Assembly (NCBI GenBank): GCA_945983015.1
Contig: CAMFSN010000011.1
Coordinates: 1-24,695 of the forward strand
DNA: 24,695 bases
Reading direction: 5' to 3'
DNA from: an uncultured Bacteroidales bacterium
GTDB taxonomy: Bacteria; Bacteroidota; Bacteroidia; Bacteroidales; UBA932
Position numbers and translations under genes: made by a program. This document shows, piece after piece, positions 8,389 through 16,886 of the stretch. The number at the start of each line of letters is the position of its first letter. Within the stretch, counting starts at the first letter, position 1. The notes under the pieces were generated by a model. That model did no database searches. It had not been told where the DNA came from and saw only the letters and a list, made by a program, of their open reading frames with translations.

Positions 8389-9795
8389 TTATTTCTCCTT
8401 ATTATCTTTGTTATCGTCTTCCCCGAAATGCTGGTAACTTGTCATTACAGAATCTGTAATGGATGCAAAAAATCCTTTGAGTCCTCCTCCTTTCTCTTTT
8501 TTATTTTTCGGGTCTGGCTTTTCCTTTACTATGTGTTTAACCCCGTCGCTCATCTGTTCCTCATCGAACAACTCTCCGGGATTCGGTTCTCGTGTCTGTT
8601 CTATCTGATCGCTTTGCTCCTCCTGCATAGGGCTTACAAACATAATTCTTTTAAGGTTGCTCGCATTCAGGAGCATAGCCTCCACAGCGCAGTCAGAAGC
8701 CTCTTCGAAGTAGTGAGGATAGGCAATCCTGCAGTTCAGCCCGCTCAGAGCGCTTACCATTGACTGAAGGCAATGTATCTGGGCTCCACCTCCGGTAAGG
8801 ACTATTCCCTGTCTGAGTTTATCGTCATAGCCGCTCTCTTTGATAAGGTAGAAGCAGGCGTTGAGTATCTCCTTCATACGGCAGTTAACCACCTCCGAGA
8901 GGTATTTCAAGGTCACCTCCTGGGTGGAATTGCCTATAGGGTCCTCTATTTTCAGAATCTTGTCGCTCATATTCTGCAACTTGTCCGGCATACAGTAAGC
9001 CCAGGCGAGCTTTATGTTCTCTGCCAATGTCTGGGACACGTTGCATTCCATCTGTATGTCCGAGCTCACCTGCTTTCCTCCGAATGGGAAAGATTTGAAG
9101 AATCGCAGGCTGCCGTTGTTGTATATGGACACAGAGCTGATTCCGGCTCCTATCTCTATAAGGGCCACTCCCTGCATCTTCTCTTCGGCGCTCAGCACAA
9201 AAGGGGATTCGATTACCGGAGTGAACTCGTAGCTGAAGACATCTATCTTCAACTCATTCATCACCTTATCTATGTTAGTCTTCGCATTCTTAGGTCCCAG
9301 AAACATTAGGAAATTTCCACAGATTCTAGCTCCGATGGCTCCCAATATGTCTTCCTCCTGCACGTTCAGAAGTTCCTCAGTGGAATAGGACTTGGCTACG
9401 GTGGCACAGATAACATTCGAACTGTCCATCTCGTCTATCATCTTGCTGACAGCCATGTCCCTTAGGGTCTGCAGTTCTTCTTCGTTTATATATTCGTCCG
9501 GAGAAGTCCTGTCCAGGCTGATGCTGAGTTCTTTGGTATGGACTTTCCATCTCGGGAAGTTGACGATTGCCCTGTGGATGACGATTCCCAACTCTTCCTG
9601 AGCCTCAGCGACGAGTTTCCCCAGAATCTGGGAGACATTTCTAGGATTACTGATCTGTCCTCTGTTTATTCCTACGGCAGGGGCCTGCTTGTGAAACAGG
9701 ATGGCTTCCGGAGATCCGGAGCTAATGTCGGCCACCGTAAGCGAAATCTTGGAAGAACCGAAATCCAATATCACTACAATGTTTTCTTCCTGCAT
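8389..9795 (-). CDS. ftsA: Cell division protein FtsA
   Basis: An actin-fold ATPase that tethers FtsZ to the inner membrane and activates septal synthesis; 468 residues. The phosphate-1 motif is ILDFGSSKISLTVADI (about 9-24), the phosphate-2 region is ALIEIGAGISSVSIY, and the adenosine motif is IVLTGGGAQIHCL. The protein ends with a charged linker and an amphipathic segment, GGGLKGFFASITDSVMTSYQ (from about 436), matching the membrane-targeting helix of FtsA. The start codon lies 22 nt inside ftsQ, and ftsZ begins 1 nt after the stop, the classic ftsQ-ftsA-ftsZ arrangement. Confidence 0.97.
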   Translation of the reverse strand: MQEENIVVILDFGSSKISLTVADISSGSPEAILFHKQAPAVGINRGQISNPRNVSQILGKLVAEAQEELGIVIHRAIVNFPRWKVHTKELSISLDRTSPDEYINEEELQTLRDMAVSKMIDEMDSSNVICATVAKSYSTEELLNVQEEDILGAIGARICGNFLMFLGPKNAKTNIDKVMNELKIDVFSYEFTPVIESPFVLSAEEKMQGVALIEIGAGISSVSIYNNGSLRFFKSFPFGGKQVSSDIQMECNVSQTLAENIKLAWAYCMPDKLQNMSDKILKIEDPIGNSTQEVTLKYLSEVVNCRMKEILNACFYLIKESGYDDKLRQGIVLTGGGAQIHCLQSMVSALSGLNCRIAYPHYFEEASDCAVEAMLLNASNLKRIMFVSPMQEEQSDQIEQTREPNPGELFDEEQMSDGVKHIVKEKPDPKNKKEKGGGLKGFFASITDSVMTSYQHFGEDDNKDNKEK

Positions 9796-10514
9796 ATTAT
9801 CTGTCCTTTATATTTTAAATTCACCACTTTGTATTCTTTGTCCAAAGGCCTGATTTCGGAATAATACTTATCCAAATAGGCCAATTTTCTCTTCTTGTCC
9901 TTAAAATCTCCAAAGATAATCTTCTCTTTGTCAGAATGCAAGACAAAATCGTTGTTTTCTTCCACACTGTAGCTGACAATCCTCTCTTTCCATTTGGCCG
10001 AGGAAGACAGTTCATACACCAGGTCTATGGCTGCACTAAGCCAATCCTGGTTCATCCCTTTGGCCGTGTCGCAAAGAATTACCGGAACTTGGGCCTCGTA
10101 ATCTTCTGTAACAGGGAAGATGATGCCATCCTTGTCCACATAATAGGCATTCTTTTTTCTGTCCATCACCTTCATTACCGGTTCCCTCTGCTCGATGTCT
10201 ATATGCAGTATTCCGTCTTTGGTAGTCCAGGCTTCGCAGTTTTTGATGGCGAGGTTCAACTCCAGAATGGATTCTATCCTGTACAGGTCCAGCTCTTTCA
10301 CTCTCTCCCCGATAATCACTCCGTAGGCGCTTCTCAGTCTATTCAGGATATCTTCTTCGGATATGAAACGGTGTTTTTCAGATATGGAGATGTCTATCTT
10401 GTTGCAGGCTATGCTGTGGTCCTTCTTATCGCTAAGATAAATCAGCACTCCGGTCCCGACGAAGAAAACGCACAGGGCCAGAACAGAGGATATTATCTTC
10501 AGTGTCCGTTTCAT
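9774..10514 (-). CDS. ftsQ: Cell division protein FtsQ/DivIB
   Basis: A 246-residue bitopic membrane protein. A short cytoplasmic MKRTLK is followed by one transmembrane segment (about residues 7-28), then a POTRA-like region (HRFISEEDILNRLRSAYG to about residue 110) and the beta domain with NAYYVDKDGIIFPV. FtsQ links early and late divisome proteins in the periplasm, scaffolding FtsL and FtsI. Sequence conservation in this family is low, so the call rests on topology, the YYVDKDG pattern and position between murC and ftsA. It overlaps murC by 4 nt and ftsA by 22 nt. Confidence 0.92.
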   Translation of the reverse strand: MKRTLKIISSVLALCVFFVGTGVLIYLSDKKDHSIACNKIDISISEKHRFISEEDILNRLRSAYGVIIGERVKELDLYRIESILELNLAIKNCEAWTTKDGILHIDIEQREPVMKVMDRKKNAYYVDKDGIIFPVTEDYEAQVPVILCDTAKGMNQDWLSAAIDLVYELSSSAKWKERIVSYSVEENNDFVLHSDKEKIIFGDFKDKKRKLAYLDKYYSEIRPLDKEYKVVNLKYKGQIICRKKTL

Positions 10515-11860
10515 ACTCTTTTTGTCAGCAGTTCCTTAATGGGCTGAACCAGTCTGTCTATGTTTCCTGCTCCCAGGCTCACCACCACCTCCAGTTCCTG
10601 ACTCTGGAGCCAATCCAGCAGCTCCCCATAATTCAAAAGTTTCTTTTCCTTACAGTCTATATCCTTGAATATCAATTCTGAGCTGACTCCCTCTATAGGC
10701 AGTTCCCTGGCAGGGTAGATGTCCAGCAATACAACCTGGTCTGCCAGACTCAGAGCCTGGGCAAATTCCTTTGCAAAGTCTCTGGTTCTGCTGTAAAGGT
10801 GTGGCTGGAATATGGCTGTCAGCTTCCTCTGAGGAAACATCTCCCTTATGCTCGAGAGAGCCGCCTTGATTTCTGCCGGATGATGAGCGTAGTCGTCTAT
10901 ATAGGTCAGCTTTTGGGAGTTGAGGTGTTCCTCCAGCCTTCTTTTCACTCCTTTGAATGTGCCAATCCCTTCTTTTATCTGCTTTTCCTCCACTCCCTGC
11001 AGCAGGCATACTGCGGCTGCTGCCACGCTGTTTTCCACGTTCAGCCTGCCAAGTGTGCCCACTCTGATATCTTTTATCCGGCCATTTGGATGCACTAGGT
11101 CGAATACATAGTGCCCGTCCTCCTGGGCCCTTATGTTTGTGGCGTGGAAATCCGCCCTTTCATCCTCCAGATGATAGGAGTAAATGTGAGCCTTAAAGTC
11201 CTTCTGCTCCAGCGGAAGGCCGAATTTGGCCACAATCCCTTCCTCCACCTGAGCCGCGTAGTCCCTGTATGCCTGCTGCATATTCTCCAAGTTGCCGTAG
11301 ATGTCCAAATGGTCGGCATCCATTGCGGTGATTACCGATATCTGGGGGTGGAGCTGCAGGAAGGAGCGGTCGAACTCGTCAGCCTCGACTACCACCAGAG
11401 AATTGGCATTAAATAGGTAATTCGTGCCGTAGTTCAGGGAGATGCCGCCCAGAAAGGCGTTGCAGCCCACTCCGGAACTTTCCAGAATGTGCGCAATCAG
11501 GCTCGAAGTGGTCGTCTTGCCGTGAGTTCCGGCTACTGCCAATGTCCTTTCCCCTTTGGTCAGCTCGCCCAGGACTTGGGAGCGTTTCAGAAGCCTGTAG
11601 CCTTCGTCTCGGGCTTTGGATAGTTCTTGGAGCTCCTTTGGAATGGCGGGGGTGTATATTATCAGACTCTGCTCCTTGTCCTTTGGTAGCAAGTCCGGAC
11701 GGTCCTCATAGTGTATGGCTATGCCTTCCTGCTCGAGTTGACGGGTTAACTCGCTCGGGGTCCTGTCGTAACCGCTTACTTCATAGCCCTTGAACTTGTA
11801 GTAGCGGGCTATGGCGCTCATTCCTATTCCTCCTATGCCTATGAAATATATCTGTCTCAT
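10511..11860 (-). CDS. murC: UDP-N-acetylmuramate--L-alanine ligase
   Basis: A 449-residue cytoplasmic ligase adding L-Ala to UDP-MurNAc, the first amino acid of the peptidoglycan stem peptide. The N-terminal Rossmann motif is FIGIGGIGMSAIA (6-18), the ATP-binding P-loop is GTHGKTTT (111-118), and DDYAHHPAEI marks the central to C-terminal domain junction characteristic of MurC. Length is normal. It overlaps murG upstream and ftsQ downstream by 4 nt each. Confidence 0.97.
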   Translation of the reverse strand: MRQIYFIGIGGIGMSAIARYYKFKGYEVSGYDRTPSELTRQLEQEGIAIHYEDRPDLLPKDKEQSLIIYTPAIPKELQELSKARDEGYRLLKRSQVLGELTKGERTLAVAGTHGKTTTSSLIAHILESSGVGCNAFLGGISLNYGTNYLFNANSLVVVEADEFDRSFLQLHPQISVITAMDADHLDIYGNLENMQQAYRDYAAQVEEGIVAKFGLPLEQKDFKAHIYSYHLEDERADFHATNIRAQEDGHYVFDLVHPNGRIKDIRVGTLGRLNVENSVAAAAVCLLQGVEEKQIKEGIGTFKGVKRRLEEHLNSQKLTYIDDYAHHPAEIKAALSSIREMFPQRKLTAIFQPHLYSRTRDFAKEFAQALSLADQVVLLDIYPARELPIEGVSSELIFKDIDCKEKKLLNYGELLDWLQSQELEVVVSLGAGNIDRLVQPIKELLTKRV

Positions 11861-12984
11861 ATTAGTTTATAAGCCTCATCTACTATGATGTGCGCGGCGT
11901 CCGGCAGAGCCATAGCGAAGGCTTTCTTTTCTATATCTTCAAGTTCTTCTGCATTATGAATCAATCTGGTGGCTTCTTTCAGAAGCTCTTTCGGGGCCTG
12001 GCTGTCTTTCACTATCCTCGCTGCTCCCTTGTTAACCAGGGCCATTGCATTATGGGTCTGGTGATCTTCTGCCACGTTAGGGGACGGAACAAAGATGCAA
12101 GCCTTGCCTGCCATACATATCTCCGAGATGGAACTGGCTCCTGATCTGGAAAGCAGCAGGTCTGCGCAGGCGTAGGCGTAATCCATCCTGTCGATAAAGG
12201 CGCTGTAATGAATCCTCTCTGAAGGGTGAGCCTCCATAAAGGCCTTCACTTCAGGCTCGTAGTATTTGCCACACTGCCAGAGTACCTCCACATCCTCGCC
12301 CTGAGGACAACCTTGCTCTATCCACTGCATCATACTTTTGTTAAGGGTTCCGCAGCCCAGGCTTCCCCCTATGACCAGCAGATGTCTTTTGGCGGGATTG
12401 AGATTAAAATGCTCCAGGGCTGCCTTTTTCATATTCTCGTCGGCCTTTCTGATACTTCCTCGGATAGGATTGCCGCTGAGAACTATTTTTTCTGCGGGGA
12501 AGAATTTCTCCATCCCCTCGTAGGCTACGCAGATCTTATCCACATCCTTGGCCAGCATACGGTTGGTTAGACCGGCAAAGCCGTTCTGCTCCTGAATCAG
12601 GGTAGGGATTTTCAATTTGATGGCAGCACTCAGAAGTGGAGCGCTGGCATATCCTCCCACTCCTATGGCTATGTCCGGTGCGAAGTCCCTGATTATCTTC
12701 TTAGCTTTCGCCTTGCTGTAGAGCACTTTAAAAGGCAGTTGCAGGTTATGCCACAGGTTTTTAAGGCTGAGCTTTCTCTGTAGTCCGCAGATAGGCAGGC
12801 CTATGATTTCAAAGCCTGCGGCAGGGACTTTGTCCATCTCCATCTTGCCCTTGGCGCCTACGAAGAGGACCTGACTATCCGGCTGTAGCCTCTTGAATTC
12901 AGAGGCTATGGCGATGGCGGGGAAGATATGACCTCCGGTACCTCCACCGCTGATGATTATTCTTATAGCTTTATATTTATCCAT
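11857..12984 (-). CDS. murG: UDP-GlcNAc:lipid I N-acetylglucosaminyltransferase
   Basis: A GT-B fold glycosyltransferase, 375 residues, converting lipid I to lipid II on the cytoplasmic face of the inner membrane. The N-terminal glycine loop SGGGTGGHIFPAIA spans 12-25. A second glycine-rich loop, VIGGSLGCGTLN, and the donor-site stretch LLLSRSGASSISEICMAGKA are present, as is EDHQTHNA near the acceptor cleft. The length is full and no membrane helix is needed, as the family is peripheral. It overlaps ftsW by 8 nt and murC by 4 nt. Confidence 0.97.
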   Translation of the reverse strand: MDKYKAIRIIISGGGTGGHIFPAIAIASEFKRLQPDSQVLFVGAKGKMEMDKVPAAGFEIIGLPICGLQRKLSLKNLWHNLQLPFKVLYSKAKAKKIIRDFAPDIAIGVGGYASAPLLSAAIKLKIPTLIQEQNGFAGLTNRMLAKDVDKICVAYEGMEKFFPAEKIVLSGNPIRGSIRKADENMKKAALEHFNLNPAKRHLLVIGGSLGCGTLNKSMMQWIEQGCPQGEDVEVLWQCGKYYEPEVKAFMEAHPSERIHYSAFIDRMDYAYACADLLLSRSGASSISEICMAGKACIFVPSPNVAEDHQTHNAMALVNKGAARIVKDSQAPKELLKEATRLIHNAEELEDIEKKAFAMALPDAAHIIVDEAYKLI

Positions 12985-14335
12985 TTGACTCGAAATTGTC
13001 TAAATCTGAAAGTCCTTCCGATATGTTGTCCTTGGTCTCCACTGCTGAAAGGGAGGCGGCCTCCTTGCTGGCCCTCTCCATACCTTTGTTAGCTATTCTG
13101 CTGATGGATAGGATAATGCCAAATGCTATGCTGAAGCACATAAAGGCGAAGGAGCCGTGACTGAGCAGAGGTAAGGTTTGGCCTGTAAGTATCCCCGGGT
13201 CCATATTTACGAAGATGTGTATGAAGGCTTGGCCTGAGATAAGCAGCACCAGGCCGAAAATGGCGCACTTGGCGAAGATATTGTTCGCGCAGTTCTTTAT
13301 AATCAGGGTGCCTCGGGCAACCAGGGAGAGGTATAGGGCCAGCACAAAGAAGGCCAGAAGCCCGTATTCCTCGATTATGAAGCTGAACATATAGTCCGCG
13401 GACATATCAGGCACGATATATCTCTGGGTGCTTTGACCGGGGCCTTTCCCCAGGGCTTTGCCTTGGTGAATGGCGATTCTGGCGCTGTAGGGTTGGTATA
13501 TCTTGTCCAGAGCCTTTTGTTTTTCGATAGGGTCTGTGGCTTCTTTGAAGCGTTCGACCTCGCCAGAGGAGACTATTCTGCCTATTGCGGTGCCTATTCT
13601 CTCGAATTTAGGTGGATCGTCCCCCCTGTTTTTGCTTATGTTGTAGCTGCTGTAAGCTATCAGAGCTATGCCTACCAGCAGTCCTACAAGTATCGAGGTA
13701 AGCTTATAGTCTTTGGTCCCCACCATTATGGTGATTATCATAACAGCGGCTATGAACAGGGCTGCCGTATTGGATCCCTTGCCCACCAGAAATACCGTGC
13801 AGATGAAAGGGAGATAGAGCAGGACTCCTTTTCGGACATTGGGATTCTTAAGGAACTTGAGCTTTTCATTATCCTTGACAATCTCCTCTATCAGCAGTTT
13901 CCGCTTGTTCTCCAGAGCGTCAATGGCATAGGCTATGTACATCATCATAGCCACCTTTACCACTTCGAAGACGTGAAACTGGAAGGAGCCTATGTAAAAG
14001 AATCGGACTGCTCCATTTTTTTTGGTTCCGAATAACAAGAGGGCTATCAGCAGTAAGAGGGAAAGGCAGAAGCCGAAGCGGGAGCATTGCCTGAAGAATT
14101 CCAAGTTCTTGATATTGTATATGATAATTACCAGAACCAGACTGCCTAGCACCACCTTAATATGGTCGAAGGCGATGTCCAGGCGGGAAGTGTTGGCATC
14201 TATGAGTCGGGAAGAGGAGGAAAAGATGAGCAGTATGGAGATGAGCATCAGTATCAGCATTATCATCCATACCACCTTGTCCCCTTCCATATGGTCCAGG
14301 TAATTCCAGAGTTTCTTTTTGGTAGAAATTGTCAT
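12977..14335 (-). CDS. ftsW: SEDS-family septal glycosyltransferase FtsW
   Basis: A polytopic membrane protein of 452 residues with about ten hydrophobic segments, polymerising lipid II into septal glycan together with FtsI. The extracytoplasmic stretch GKGPGQSTQRYIVPDMSADY includes the conserved Asp of the PxxxxDfxFS motif thought to be catalytic in SEDS proteins. The late loop reads TGQTLPLLSHGSFAFM, where many relatives have a SYGGSS- or SRGG-type sequence, a mild divergence. It carries a charged cytoplasmic tail of about 45 residues. The position between murD and murG supports FtsW rather than RodA. Confidence 0.95.
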   Translation of the reverse strand: MTISTKKKLWNYLDHMEGDKVVWMIMLILMLISILLIFSSSSRLIDANTSRLDIAFDHIKVVLGSLVLVIIIYNIKNLEFFRQCSRFGFCLSLLLLIALLLFGTKKNGAVRFFYIGSFQFHVFEVVKVAMMMYIAYAIDALENKRKLLIEEIVKDNEKLKFLKNPNVRKGVLLYLPFICTVFLVGKGSNTAALFIAAVMIITIMVGTKDYKLTSILVGLLVGIALIAYSSYNISKNRGDDPPKFERIGTAIGRIVSSGEVERFKEATDPIEKQKALDKIYQPYSARIAIHQGKALGKGPGQSTQRYIVPDMSADYMFSFIIEEYGLLAFFVLALYLSLVARGTLIIKNCANNIFAKCAIFGLVLLISGQAFIHIFVNMDPGILTGQTLPLLSHGSFAFMCFSIAFGIILSISRIANKGMERASKEAASLSAVETKDNISEGLSDLDNFESNG

Positions 14336-15666
14336 AGATTTCTTACGGCTTCCTTGAATTGCTCTCCTCTATCTTCGTAATTTTTAAATAAGTCGAAACT
14401 TGCGCAGCAAGGGCTGAGCAGCACCACGTCCCCTTTTTCTGCCAACTCCCTTGCTCTTTTTACGGCCTCTTCCGCAGAAGTGGTGTCGCAGATTGTCTTT
14501 GTCAGATCTTCGAAGGCTGCGTGAATCTTAGCATTGTCCACTCCCAGACAGACTATGGCCTTAACCTTGTCTTTTACCAATTCTCGCAGGACGCTGTAGT
14601 CATTCCCTTTGTCTGTGCCTCCCACTATCCAGATTATAGGTCTGCTTTGGCAGTCCAGGGCGTACCAGGCCGAATCCACATTGGTGGCTTTAGAGTCGTT
14701 TATGTAGAGCACTCCATCCAGCTCCCTTACCGGTTCCAGCCTGTGTTCTATGGGCTGGAAGCTCTTCAGGGCCTCCCGAATTACGGAATTGCTGATTCCT
14801 GCGGCCTTCGCTGCGAGGGCGGCGGCCATAGAGTTGTAGATATTATGTTTTCCCTGAAGTGCCAAGTCTTTCAGACAGATGGTGCTCTGCTCTTGATCGT
14901 AGTTGACCACTATCTCGTCCTGTTTCAGGTAGGCTCCCTGGCTCAGGGTATCTTTCTGGGTGAAAGGAAGTTGCTTGGCGTGTACCACGATCTGGTCCAG
15001 ATGTCCTATGGTTATCTGGTCGTCGGAGTCGAAGATGAAGCAGTCTTCGGGACGCAGGTTTCGGGTGATGCGGAACTTGGCTTTCACATAATTCTCGAGC
15101 TTGTGGTCGTAGCGGTCCAGGTGGTCCGGCGTGATGTTCGTGATGATGGCTATGTCAGGGCGGAAATCGTAGCAGCCGTCAAGTTGGAAGCTGCTGATTT
15201 CCAGTACGTAATAGTCGTGCTCTTCGGTAGCTACCTGATAGGCGTAGCTCTTGCCAATGTTACCTCCTAGCCCTACGTTCAGGCCTGCCTGCTTAAGCAG
15301 GTAGTAGAGCAGGGAAGTGGTGGTAGTCTTTCCGTTGGAACCCGTAATGCAGATTTTTTTAGCCTTGTCATAGCGGGCTGCAAATTCTATCTCGGATATG
15401 ACCTTGGTCCCTTGTTCTTCGAGTCTGCGGATTATCTGTGCGCTCGAAGGAATCCCCGGACTCTTTATGACTTCGTCCGCGGAGAGGATAAGGTCTTCGC
15501 TGTGTCCGCCTTCTTCGTAGTCTATGCCCCATTTTTTCAGGGTGGCGAGGTACTCGTCCTTTATTTTCCCACTGTCGGAGAGAAAGACCTCAAAGCCTTT
15601 CACCTTAGCCAGAACAGCAGCTCCCACGCCGCTTTCTGCCCCTCCCAATATCACGATTCGAGCCAT
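14332..15666 (-). CDS. murD: UDP-N-acetylmuramoylalanine--D-glutamate ligase
   Basis: A 444-residue Mur ligase adding D-Glu to UDP-MurNAc-L-Ala in the cytoplasm. The N-terminal glycine loop is ILGGAESGVGAA (6-17), the P-loop is GSNGKTTT (109-116), and the DSKATNVDSAW motif of MurD lies in the C-terminal half, followed by WIVGGTDKGNDY. VLLSPCCASFDLFKNYEDRG near the C-terminus is typical of the family. Length is normal. It is separated from mraY by 2 nt and overlaps ftsW by 4 nt. Confidence 0.97.
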   Translation of the reverse strand: MARIVILGGAESGVGAAVLAKVKGFEVFLSDSGKIKDEYLATLKKWGIDYEEGGHSEDLILSADEVIKSPGIPSSAQIIRRLEEQGTKVISEIEFAARYDKAKKICITGSNGKTTTTSLLYYLLKQAGLNVGLGGNIGKSYAYQVATEEHDYYVLEISSFQLDGCYDFRPDIAIITNITPDHLDRYDHKLENYVKAKFRITRNLRPEDCFIFDSDDQITIGHLDQIVVHAKQLPFTQKDTLSQGAYLKQDEIVVNYDQEQSTICLKDLALQGKHNIYNSMAAALAAKAAGISNSVIREALKSFQPIEHRLEPVRELDGVLYINDSKATNVDSAWYALDCQSRPIIWIVGGTDKGNDYSVLRELVKDKVKAIVCLGVDNAKIHAAFEDLTKTICDTTSAEEAVKRARELAEKGDVVLLSPCCASFDLFKNYEDRGEQFKEAVRNL

Positions 15667-15668
15667 TG

Positions 15669-16886
15669 TTATCTTAGTTTTAATAATGCCAATGTTATCA
15701 CTCCCAACAAAATGCCTATCAGCCAGAAACGGCTTACTATACGGGGTTCAGGCATACCCTGTTTTTGAAAATGATGGTGTAGCGGGGCCATCTTGAAGAG
15801 CCTTTTCCCCGTGCCGGTCTTCCTCTTCGTCCACTTGTAGTAGCTTTTCTGGAGTAATGAGGAAAGGGTTTCCACGAGAAAGATTCCGCAGAGCACCGGC
15901 AGCAGCAGCTCCTTTCGGAGCAGTACGGCGCTCACGCCTATGATACCACCTATGGTAAGGCTGCCGGTGTCTCCCATAAAGACCTGTGCGGGGTAGGTGT
16001 TATACCATAGAAAACCACCCAGGGCTCCTACGAAAGCCGCCATAAACACCGCTATCTCTCCAGAGCCGGGGATATACATAATGTCCAGGTAATTGGAATT
16101 TATGGCGTTGCCTCCCAGCCAGGCGAGAATACCCATCACCACTCCCACTATCATCGAACTGCCTGCCGAAAGTCCGTCCAGACCGTCCGTGAGGTTCGCC
16201 CCGTTAGAGCAGGCGGTGATGATGAAGATGATGACAAGGGCGTAGAGTGCCCATTTGCAATACCAGGCAAAGGCCCCCTTGAAAGGTACCAGACACTTAT
16301 AGTCCAGTTCGTGGTCCTTTACGAAAGGAATCGTGGTGCTGGTGCTCTTAACTATGTCTTCCTTGAGCACTATCTCCTCTCCCGTGCTTTCGTCTCTCAC
16401 TGATTCGGTCTCGCGTACCACGATGTCAGGGGAAAAGCAGACAGTGGCGGCTACGATGGTTCCGAGAACAAATTGGCCTATAAGTTTTTTCTTCTCGCTC
16501 AGGCCGTTCTTGTTATGCTTGAAGACTTTGATGTAGTCGTCGGCGGCGCCCAGGACTCCGCACCAGAGGGTGGTGAGGATGAGCAGCTGGATGTAGATGT
16601 TAGACAGGTCGCAGACCAGCAGCACGGCGCTCAAAAGGGCTATGATTATGATAATGCCGCCCATTGTCGGGGTGCCCTTCTTTTCCATCTGCCCCTGAAG
16701 TCCCAGGTCGCGTATGCTTTCGCCTATCTGTTTTTTCTGAAGTAAGGCTATGATCTTTTTACCCAGGAAGATAGCTACGAGTATGGATATCACGCTCGCA
16801 AGTATCGCCCTGAAGGAAAGGTAATTCATCAGGCCCTTCCCGGGGAAGTCGAATTTGTCAAATAAGTCTAATAAGAGTTTAATCAT
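15669..16886 (-). CDS. mraY: Phospho-N-acetylmuramoyl-pentapeptide transferase
   Basis: A polytopic inner-membrane enzyme, 405 residues, transferring phospho-MurNAc-pentapeptide to undecaprenyl phosphate to make lipid I. Motifs in order: KKGTPTMGG (69-77), ADDYIK (115-120, the Asp pair), NGANLTDGLDGL (228-239), FMGDTGSL and the histidine-rich PLHHHFQ near the C-terminus. A hydrophilic insertion at about 153-200 makes it longer than the ~360-residue enterobacterial protein. It overlaps murE by 8 nt. Confidence 0.97.
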   Translation of the reverse strand: MIKLLLDLFDKFDFPGKGLMNYLSFRAILASVISILVAIFLGKKIIALLQKKQIGESIRDLGLQGQMEKKGTPTMGGIIIIIALLSAVLLVCDLSNIYIQLLILTTLWCGVLGAADDYIKVFKHNKNGLSEKKKLIGQFVLGTIVAATVCFSPDIVVRETESVRDESTGEEIVLKEDIVKSTSTTIPFVKDHELDYKCLVPFKGAFAWYCKWALYALVIIFIITACSNGANLTDGLDGLSAGSSMIVGVVMGILAWLGGNAINSNYLDIMYIPGSGEIAVFMAAFVGALGGFLWYNTYPAQVFMGDTGSLTIGGIIGVSAVLLRKELLLPVLCGIFLVETLSSLLQKSYYKWTKRKTGTGKRLFKMAPLHHHFQKQGMPEPRIVSRFWLIGILLGVITLALLKLR